Below are positions 58,219 through 64,000 of a DNA stretch of 64,000 nt, piece by piece (position 1 is the stretch's first letter; every line of letters starts with the position of its first letter). A model generated the notes under the pieces. The model searched no databases and was not told the DNA's origin. It saw only the letters and a list, made by a program, of their open reading frames with translations. Source of the stretch: an uncultured Amylibacter sp. (GTDB lineage: Bacteria; Pseudomonadota; Alphaproteobacteria; Rhodobacterales; Rhodobacteraceae); assembly GCA_943846615.1 (NCBI GenBank), contig OX044354.1, forward strand, positions 872,359 to 936,358, given 5' to 3'. The translations under genes were made by a program, and so were the position numbers.

Positions 58219-59601
58219 CTACGGCATTGGTAATGTAATCTGAAAGGTCGTGCCTTGATCGGTGCTGTCGGTCATTTCCAGTGTGCCATTGTGGTTGGCG
58301 ATCAATTCCGCCGAAATCGCAAGGCCAAGGCCTGTACCACCAGCACGCGCAGATCCCTCAAACGGTTTAAACATATTCTCACGCGCCTTGGGCGGCAGGC
58401 CCGGCCCTGTATCTTGGATCGTAATGACGCTATTTCCATCACCCTCGGATGCACTGATAATTATATCGCCACCTTTTTTGCCCGCTACCAAAACCTGACG
58501 TGCATTGCGGGTTAGGTTTGAAATAACGCGAAATAATTGTTCTTGATCTGCCCATAACATCATCTTTGGCGGCACCTTCATCGCGATCTTCACATTCGCT
58601 TCGCCGATTGCCAAACGCTCCGCCTCGACCACATCATCAATCAATTGATGCGCGGCAAATGACGCATGAATGGGATCGGCTTCTTCGGCCTTACCAAATG
58701 ACAATGTCCGTTCGCACAGGTTTACCGCACGCGACAACGAATTCACCAATTTGGGCGCGATGCGTTGAACACGCGGGTCTTTGGACATCTCCATACTGTC
58801 CGCCAGCAATTGCGTCGTGGTCAAGATGTTGCGCAAATCATGGCTGATCTTTGAAACAGCCCCGCCCAGCGCGACCAAGCGTTTACGCTCCAATAATGAA
58901 GCGTTCAATTCCGTTTCCATTTCGGCCAAGGCAACCTCTGCCTTATAAAACTCTGTCACCCCGGCCTTGGGTTCAATGATTTGACGGCTGTCTTCGGGGG
59001 CGGATTGGAAATTTTGGATTTGACGCACCACCCGATTGATCGGCGATCCAATCAATCGTCGGATTGCAAAAAATAACATCCCCGCGATTGCCAATGACAA
59101 CCCAAACGACAAGAAAAAGATGCGTTTACCGTAATCGATCATCGCAGCCTTTAACGGTCCCTCGGCCATCGTCGCCTCGATCAAGACACCGCCACCCTTC
59201 ACAGGTTCACCCATCACCAAGATCACGCGATCACCGCCATTCATCAAGGTATCAAACGCCCCGTGTGCCAAACTCCATGCCGTGGTTTCACGCAGATCAA
59301 CAACCAAATCAACGGCATGTGGCATCGGTGACGCCAGCACCAATTCACGCATTTCATCTCGGCGCAAAACGATATTAAAAACGTCCGCATTTGCCAACAA
59401 TTCCTGACGCAATTCCGACGCCACCATGTCATCAGGGGCAGCCAGCAACGTCAGTGAAGCAATCTGTGAACGCTCCAAACGCTCGCGCAGATAATCCTCG
59501 CGAAAGCGCGCAACCGAAGGGACGAAAATCATCACCTCCGCCAACATGACGAAAATAATCGTCAGCAATAAGAAACGCCCTGAAAGGGTTTTTAAAAACA
59601 T
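58219..59601 (-). CDS. Orphan sensor histidine kinase
   Basis: A 460-residue membrane kinase. Helices at about 9-28 and 164-185 flank a periplasmic sensor region; a HAMP-like segment IGSPINRVVRQIQNF follows. The H box is SKISHDLRN near residue 257, N box NLTRNARQVL near 360 and G boxes DTGPGLP and GTGLGLA. The kinase core is complete, but no response-regulator gene is adjacent, so it is an orphan. Its signal and partner are unknown. Confidence 0.93.
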   Translation of the reverse strand: MFLKTLSGRFLLLTIIFVMLAEVMIFVPSVARFREDYLRERLERSQIASLTLLAAPDDMVASELRQELLANADVFNIVLRRDEMRELVLASPMPHAVDLVVDLRETTAWSLAHGAFDTLMNGGDRVILVMGEPVKGGGVLIEATMAEGPLKAAMIDYGKRIFFLSFGLSLAIAGMLFFAIRRLIGSPINRVVRQIQNFQSAPEDSRQIIEPKAGVTEFYKAEVALAEMETELNASLLERKRLVALGGAVSKISHDLRNILTTTQLLADSMEMSKDPRVQRIAPKLVNSLSRAVNLCERTLSFGKAEEADPIHASFAAHQLIDDVVEAERLAIGEANVKIAMKVPPKMMLWADQEQLFRVISNLTRNARQVLVAGKKGGDIIISASEGDGNSVITIQDTGPGLPPKARENMFKPFEGSARAGGTGLGLAISAELIANHNGTLEMTDSTDQGTTFQITLPMP

Positions 59602-59633
59602 CTGATCCGCCTAAGGCTGATTACACATACAGC

Positions 59634-61046
59634 CTAGAACCTCTGCACGAAACGCACAACGCGTTTCACCAGTTCGCTATCGAAAATCTTCGGCGTAAAA
59701 TACGCACTAGCAGCGCGTTTATTCACCTCTCCCAGCGTTGGATATGGTGCAACCATGCCCGCAACGGCGGACATTTTCAAATTATTCGCCAATGCCAACG
59801 CCCAAATTTGGATCAATTCCCCTGCCGATGCACCAACAATCGATGCACCCACGGGGCGGCCTTTCACAACCATCACCTTGACCAAACCAGTCGTTTTCAA
59901 CTCTGCCCGCGCACGATCATTATCCGCGTATTCGGCACGCACTACGGTCAACTTATCACCATATTTCTCTTGCGCTTGTGCTTCGGTCAAACCAACCTGC
60001 GCCATTTCGGGATCGATATATGTGGCCCAAGGGATATGTGCCGTTTTTTGCTTAGACGGCAATCCAAACAGCGCGGACTTTATAATCACACCCGCATGAT
60101 ACCCCGCGACATGGGTAAATTGCAGCCCCGCCGCCACATCGCCAATTGCATACACACGCTTGTTTGAGGTTTTCAGGGACGCATCCACTTTGATTCCGCC
60201 ACGCGTGGGTTCTATCCCCGCAACATCCAAATCCAAGCGATCCACATTGGGCTTACGCCCCACAGCCATCAACAAATGCGTACCTTTAAACGTCGACCCA
60301 TCTTTCGTATGCACTTCAATCGCGCCATCTTTGCCCTTAATCTCACTGGCTAACGCACCTTCCACGATTTCAATGCCTTCCCCACGCAGATGTTCCAACG
60401 CAATCGCCGCCATTTCGGGATCATCACGCCCTAACGCTTTCATTCCTTCCAAAACGGTCACCTTGGAACCCAACCGCACATGCGCCTGTGCCAATTCCAT
60501 CCCAATTGGCCCACCACCAATAATGATCAAATGATCAGGGCGTTTTTTCAGATCAAAGATGTTTTCATTCGTGAAATGCGGCACCTTATCCAAACCGGGG
60601 ATCGGTGGCACAAATGGCGACGATCCAGTTGAAATCACAAAACGTCGCGCGGTGATGATATTATCACCCGCTTGCACCAGCGTTGGCGAAATGAATTTCC
60701 CGTATTCAGAAATCACATTCACACCCAAACCCTCGAACCGTTCCACACTATCATGAGGTTCAATCCCCTTGATCACTGCCGAAACATGATCCTTCGCCGC
60801 CGCGTAATCCACATCCGCCGCCACAGGCGTCACCCCAAACGGTGCACCCGTTGTCATCGCATGCGCATGTTTACCCGCCGCGATCAGCGCCTTAGATGGA
60901 ACACAGCCGTAATTCAGGCAATCGCCACCCATCTTATGGCCTTCAAGTAACACCACGGATGCGCCCATCTGCACGGCACCCGCCGCCACGGATAATCCGC
61001 CCGATCCGCCACCAATCACACAAATATCTGTTTTAATTTGGTTCAT
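59634..61046 (-). CDS. Flavoprotein disulfide reductase (dihydrolipoamide dehydrogenase/mercuric reductase-like)
   Basis: A 470-residue enzyme. FAD binding is GGGSGGLSVA near residue 12; the redox-active disulfide is CLNYGC near 43; NAD(P) binding is GGGPIGMELA near 177; the second FAD contact is YAIGDVA near 296. The C-terminal dimerisation domain lacks the vicinal cysteines of mercuric reductase, so mercury activity is unlikely. It overlaps the TVP38 gene by four bases, a pairing seen often for this subgroup. Substrate is undetermined. Confidence 0.9.
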   Translation of the reverse strand: MNQIKTDICVIGGGSGGLSVAAGAVQMGASVVLLEGHKMGGDCLNYGCVPSKALIAAGKHAHAMTTGAPFGVTPVAADVDYAAAKDHVSAVIKGIEPHDSVERFEGLGVNVISEYGKFISPTLVQAGDNIITARRFVISTGSSPFVPPIPGLDKVPHFTNENIFDLKKRPDHLIIIGGGPIGMELAQAHVRLGSKVTVLEGMKALGRDDPEMAAIALEHLRGEGIEIVEGALASEIKGKDGAIEVHTKDGSTFKGTHLLMAVGRKPNVDRLDLDVAGIEPTRGGIKVDASLKTSNKRVYAIGDVAAGLQFTHVAGYHAGVIIKSALFGLPSKQKTAHIPWATYIDPEMAQVGLTEAQAQEKYGDKLTVVRAEYADNDRARAELKTTGLVKVMVVKGRPVGASIVGASAGELIQIWALALANNLKMSAVAGMVAPYPTLGEVNKRAASAYFTPKIFDSELVKRVVRFVQRF

Positions 61047-61783
61047 GCCTTCGCCCCTTTTTTGAATTTTTTGATAACAATCGGCATCGCGGCCAAAATG
61101 ATCAAACCGATGATCGGCCCTAAAATATGGGGCTGTGTCACAATGCTAAGGTCTGGCGTTTCGCCGCGTGCAAAAACCTCGCCCAATCCGGCACCAATTG
61201 ACGTATAAACAATCCCACCCGGAATAATTCCAAATAACGTGGTGATCACGAATGTACGCAGCTTCACACCTAAGAACGCAGGCGCAAGGTTAGTCACAAA
61301 GAATGGAACCACAGGAACCAGTCGCAGGATCAGCAAGTAACTAAAATCATTCTCTTGCAATTCCTTGTCCATTTTTTCCAACAAGCTTTCTTTGCCATCA
61401 TCTGTGTGAATTTTTGCGTACAGGAAATCACCCAAAATGGTTTTAGCCGCCAAAAATATCAACGTCGCGCCAATGGTCGCCGCAAGAATATTGAAAATCG
61501 CACCTGGGAAGGTGGCGAAAAGAAAACCACCCGTGAATGTCATAAGCGATGCACCAGGTAACGAAAACGCAACAACCAAAATATAGGCCCCCATAAACGC
61601 GACCACCGCAAACGCATAATTACTGTCTCTCCACGCCAGCAAAGCTTCGCGATTCGCTGACAGCGCCTCGAACGACACATACTCACGTGTTTTAAAGTAT
61701 ATAATGACGGCAATCGCGATGATCGCTGACAGAATTAGAATCTGCTTTACGCCAAAACTCTTCGTCTTCTCACTTTTGGTCAT
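61043..61783 (-). CDS. TVP38/TMEM64 (DedA-like) membrane protein
   Basis: A 246-residue membrane protein with about six helices. The family motif SLPGASLMTFTGGFLFATFPGAI lies near residue 82 and LRLVPVVPFFVTNLAPAFLGV near 152. The ATG at 61783 is used; a GTG at 61804 with AAGGGG upstream is possible and would overlap the small ORF before it. The eukaryotic relatives are scramblases; in bacteria the role is unclear. It is encoded with the flavoprotein disulfide reductase. Confidence 0.88.
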   Translation of the reverse strand: MTKSEKTKSFGVKQILILSAIIAIAVIIYFKTREYVSFEALSANREALLAWRDSNYAFAVVAFMGAYILVVAFSLPGASLMTFTGGFLFATFPGAIFNILAATIGATLIFLAAKTILGDFLYAKIHTDDGKESLLEKMDKELQENDFSYLLILRLVPVVPFFVTNLAPAFLGVKLRTFVITTLFGIIPGGIVYTSIGAGLGEVFARGETPDLSIVTQPHILGPIIGLIILAAMPIVIKKFKKGAKA

Positions 61784-61800
61784 TGTAGCTACGCCCCTTT

Positions 61801-62001
61801 TCACAATTTCCCCTTGTGTGCGGTAAATTCGTTGTCTGCACCAGATACCTCACGCGGCGTTGATCGTTTGTGTGGAATTGTTTCAATAATCGGGGTATCA
61901 TGCCGATAACATTTCAATTCGGCGTAAATTTTTCCCGCAACATTGCAAGAAAACTGCTCAAAACTGAATTGACTACCCACCTCAATACGCCTAAAGAGCA
62001 A
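61801..62001 (-). CDS. Possible small protein upstream of TVP38
   Basis: A 66-codon frame (TTG start, or GTG near residue 8) ending in the TTGTGA that overlaps the possible GTG of the TVP38 gene. The translation QFSFEQFSCNVAGKIYAELKC followed by a basic, polar tail is protein-like but matches no family I know. It lies opposite the rpmH promoter region. Coding status is uncertain. Confidence 0.35.
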   Translation of the reverse strand: MLFRRIEVGSQFSFEQFSCNVAGKIYAELKCYRHDTPIIETIPHKRSTPREVSGADNEFTAHKGKL

Positions 62002-62065
62002 CTCTAGAACACTAAGGGGCTTCGAATCCCTTGCGATTTGGCCCTAAGACGATCAGGAGATCGAA

Positions 62066-62200
62066 ATGAAACGTACATACCAACCATCTAATTTGGTTCG
62101 CAAACGCCGCCACGGCTTCCGCTCTCGCATGGCTACTAAGAATGGCCGCAAGATCCTAAACCGTCGTCGCGTCCAAGGCCGTAAGAGCCTTTCTGCGTAA
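62066..62200 (+). CDS. rpmH: 50S ribosomal protein L34
   Basis: A 44-residue protein beginning [19 protein letters not shown] and ending [12 protein letters not shown], the complete L34 sequence. It has a CAGGAGAT ribosome site. It precedes rnpA as in nearly all bacteria. Confidence 0.98.
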   Translation: MKRTYQPSNLVRKRRHGFRSRMATKNGRKILNRRRVQGRKSLSA

Positions 62201-62224
62201 GACACTCCCATTAGGGAATTGATT

Positions 62225-62626
62225 ATGAAACCGCCGGAGGCGACATCAAGCACCCCACAGGGCGCTGGTGCAACGCCACCGGCGGTTTCCGTTTGTCTGG
62301 TGACAATTACCGAACGCGCTGATTTTATCAAAGCATCCCGTGCAAAACGCTGGGGCGTAAAGGGCTTCTTGATACAGGCCCGCAACCGCAATGATGGCAC
62401 CGACACCATCCGCATCGGCTTCACATGTTCCAAAAAGGTCGGCAACGCCGTCGCACGAAACCGCGCCAAACGCCGCCTGCGCGAAATCGCGCGGCTGGGA
62501 TTGGGGCAACGTGCCCGTGCGGGCTGGGATTACGTGTTAATCGGCAAACGCGATGTCACCGCCTCGCGCGATTTCACGGATTTACAGGGCGATTTGAAAT
62601 ATGCTCTGAAAAAGGTGCATGAATGA
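62225..62626 (+). CDS. rnpA: Ribonuclease P protein component
   Basis: A 133-residue basic protein from the ATG at 62225 with AGGGAA upstream. The RNR motif [14 protein letters not shown] and the preceding [13 protein letters not shown] define it. It assists RNase P RNA in tRNA 5-prime maturation. An N-terminal extension of about 25 residues is longer than in E. coli but usual for alphaproteobacteria. Its stop overlaps the yidD start (ATGA). Confidence 0.97.
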   Translation: MKPPEATSSTPQGAGATPPAVSVCLVTITERADFIKASRAKRWGVKGFLIQARNRNDGTDTIRIGFTCSKKVGNAVARNRAKRRLREIARLGLGQRARAGWDYVLIGKRDVTASRDFTDLQGDLKYALKKVHE

Positions 62627-62844
62627 CCCCCCTCGCCCATATCTTCGCCCTACCCGTGCGCGCATACCGTTTGATCTTCAGCCCATGGGTTGGCTTCAAC
62701 TGTCGTTACCACCCAACCTGTTCTGCATACGCATTAGAAGCATTACAAAAACACGGTGGCATTAAGGGATCATGGCTGGCCGCACGCCGCATCGCTCGGT
62801 GTCATCCGTGGGGCAAATCTGGGATTGATAACGTTCCCGACTAG
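62623..62844 (+). CDS. yidD: Membrane protein insertion efficiency factor
   Basis: A 73-residue protein with [20 protein letters not shown] near residue 26, the YidD family signature, including its conserved cysteines, and the C-terminal [14 protein letters not shown]. It helps YidC-dependent insertion of membrane proteins. In most relatives yidC follows; here it does not. Confidence 0.96.
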   Translation: MTPLAHIFALPVRAYRLIFSPWVGFNCRYHPTCSAYALEALQKHGGIKGSWLAARRIARCHPWGKSGIDNVPD

Positions 62845-62858
62845 GCTATGGTTTTCGC

Positions 62859-63386
62859 ATGCACCAAAAGAAACCCCTCTACCGCAAAGTAAACACCAAA
62901 ACCCACGGTGTACGTCATAATTCTGGCGGCAAAGCAAAATGGGATCGAAATACCAAGGACAGCCGCAAAAAAGGCGGATCAAAGCAATCCATGGGCGGAC
63001 GTAAGCAAAGAGGCCTAGACTACACGCCACTTTATAAATTTTTGATATCGCGTGTTGGTCACGATTGGGATGAAACGTATAGCGAAGCTAAATCACGTTT
63101 GGACAGAGAAGGTGCAGAAAAAGCTATCTTTTGGATTATCCCACAAGATGAACTAGAACCACGACCGCTTATCCGGACTGGCGAGAGCAGTTACTACAGT
63201 GGATTATTCATCGACGATGACAACATTTTACAACGCATCGACCCTGACATGACGATTGATGATCTCTTCCCCAGCTGCAATTGTTGCACACATACTTTCA
63301 ACGGTAACGTCTATACCAACAAGCATCCAGGATATGAACTCCCTGTTACGGATGCCACTTCAGATGCGATGAAGCCAAAAGACTAG
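62859..63386 (+). CDS. Hypothetical protein downstream of yidD
   Basis: A 175-residue protein with a strongly basic, low-complexity N-terminus (first 50 residues, many Lys, Arg, Gly and Ser) followed by a more ordered region with LYKFLISRVGHDWDETYSEAK and, near the end, CNCCTHTFNGNVYTNKHPGYEL. The basic tail suggests RNA or ribosome contact and the clustered cysteines suggest metal binding; both are guesses. It starts 14 bases after yidD, so it may be co-transcribed with rnpA-yidD. No family is recognised. Confidence 0.65.
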   Translation: MHQKKPLYRKVNTKTHGVRHNSGGKAKWDRNTKDSRKKGGSKQSMGGRKQRGLDYTPLYKFLISRVGHDWDETYSEAKSRLDREGAEKAIFWIIPQDELEPRPLIRTGESSYYSGLFIDDDNILQRIDPDMTIDDLFPSCNCCTHTFNGNVYTNKHPGYELPVTDATSDAMKPKD

Positions 63387-63498
63387 CCCATGTCGCTTTT
63401 ACGATAGCCTCCCTCCGCATCCCATCATAAAAACACATCACAGACGATGGCGTCGTCTGATTCTCATCTTTATGTCCTGAACGCCCGGACATTTCGTT

Positions 63499-63518
63499 GG
63501 GGATGTTCTTGTATCCCC
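63499..63518 (+). promoter_or_regulatory. Hairpin in the creatinase leader
   Basis: GGGGAT, eight-base loop, ATCCCC lies 16 bases upstream of the creatinase start, preceded by a second small hairpin GTCC/GGAC near 63474-63490. The ribosome site CGGAGGATA follows. It could modulate translation, but I could not match it to a known riboswitch class. Confidence 0.35.
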
Positions 63519-63534
63519 ATTATCGGAGGATACG

Positions 63535-64000
63535 ATGGAAACAACACTCTCAACCCGCGCGGTTTTTTACACGTTCGAAAACGGTGAAAAACCACCCCTA
63601 CAATTTGCCCAATCCGAATATGATGCCCGCCTGAACGGCTTGCGTAAAATCATGACGGACAAAGGATTGGAAGCGGTGGTTCTAACATCCATGCACTGCG
63701 TTTCATATTACACGGGCTTCACCTATTGCTCATTCGGCCGCCCATACGCATGTGTCGTAACGCACGATCGCGCCCTTACCGTTTCCGCTGGCATCGACGG
63801 CGGCCAACCTGCACGTCAATCAGCAACGGACAACGTGATCTATTCCGACTGGAAACGTGATAACTTCTGGCGTGCCGTAAAAAACTGTGTCGGGAACGCT
63901 GGTGCAATCGGTATGGAAGGCGACCATTTGACGATGGTGCAACAGGCCAAAATGACTGATTTCTTGGAGCCACTAAAAACTGAGGACATAGCCCCCGCAT
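63535..64000 (+). CDS. Creatinase (creatine amidinohydrolase), N-terminal part
   Basis: The first 155 codons are in the window; the gene runs off the end. From the ATG at 63535 the N-terminal creatinase domain is clear: TSMHCVSYYTGFTYCSFGRP near residue 46, SAGIDGGQPARQS near 83 and SDWKRDNFW near 103, closely matching Pseudomonas creatinase. The enzyme cleaves creatine to sarcosine and urea, a route to nitrogen and C1 units. The catalytic C-terminal pita-bread domain is outside the window, so activity cannot be judged. Confidence 0.9.
   Translation, partial: METTLSTRAVFYTFENGEKPPLQFAQSEYDARLNGLRKIMTDKGLEAVVLTSMHCVSYYTGFTYCSFGRPYACVVTHDRALTVSAGIDGGQPARQSATDNVIYSDWKRDNFWRAVKNCVGNAGAIGMEGDHLTMVQQAKMTDFLEPLKTEDIAPA

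Noticed and set aside
59634..61046. Mercuric reductase
   Set aside because: The CLNYGC disulfide is present, but no N-terminal metal-binding domain, no C-terminal vicinal cysteines and no mer genes nearby.
63387..63534. Riboswitch upstream of the creatinase gene
   Set aside because: Two small hairpins are present, but neither the conserved loops of guanidine, glycine nor SAM classes could be recognised.

Overview
The window looks like a chromosomal segment of a marine alphaproteobacterium of the family Rhodobacteraceae (Roseobacter group), with a GC content that looks low for that group. The evidence is gene content and order: a Rhodobacter-type smo polyol operon, two short-chain fatty acyl-CoA regulators (ScfR/RamB type), an rsmI-yraN-gshB block, a CoxMSL-type molybdoenzyme set, coaBC-dut, cobU-cobC and rpmH-rnpA-yidD. 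The genus cannot be fixed from the sequence alone. I saw no rRNA, tRNA, CRISPR array, prophage or intact insertion sequence.

Layout. 1-5.3 kb (minus): polyol uptake and oxidation operon (binding protein, two permeases, sorbitol-type SDR, AraC regulator, mannitol dehydrogenase running off the window edge; no ATPase gene is visible). 5.7-9.5 kb (plus): three-subunit molybdenum hydroxylase plus a MoaD-like protein. 9.6-13.3 kb (plus): DEAD-box helicase and two valine or acyl-CoA catabolism genes. 13.3-14.5 kb: an AT-rich insert with an orphan two-helix membrane protein. 14.5-26.6 kb: acetyl-CoA synthetase, a five-gene branched-chain-type ABC transporter, an ScfR regulator, a lone receiver protein, a small membrane protein and a symporter-histidine kinase fusion. 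26.6-28.4 kb: GlxA-type regulator followed by a wrecked Rieske oxygenase gene and an AHSA1/SRPBCC gene. 28.7-30.3 kb: EEP hydrolase and TauE/SafE permease. 30.3-33.7 kb: a RamB-type regulator divergent from isocitrate lyase. 33.8-38 kb: Tat-signal protein, multicopper oxidase, glycosyltransferase and a sulfotransferase pseudogene. 38.2-55.4 kb: housekeeping genes (MOSC, MoeB/ThiF, dut, coaBC, cobU, cobC, GST, comM, esterase, gshB, yraN, rsmI, LpoA-like, glnD, murJ, galE, sugar transferase). 55.7-56.4 kb: two paralogous small secreted peptides. 56.4-64 kb: rhomboid pseudoprotease, trpS, orphan histidine kinase, flavoprotein disulfide reductase with TVP38, rpmH, rnpA, yidD, a hypothetical and the start of a creatinase.

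The most coherent story is C2 metabolism. Acs, isocitrate lyase, two acyl-CoA-sensing XRE regulators and a CrbS-like transporter-kinase lie within about 19 kb. The promoter regions next to both ScfR genes carry TTTACAAA-type boxes (TTTGTAAA on the other strand), which suggests a shared or cross-talking regulon. The most unusual single items are the orphan TRADD-N-associated-like membrane protein in an AT-rich pocket, the twin small exported peptides, the GST with a C-terminal cysteine-rich (YHS/TRASH-like) domain, the rhomboid without catalytic residues, and two independent decaying genes (Rieske oxygenase and sulfotransferase). Two intergenic regions also carry tandem 11-bp repeat arrays.
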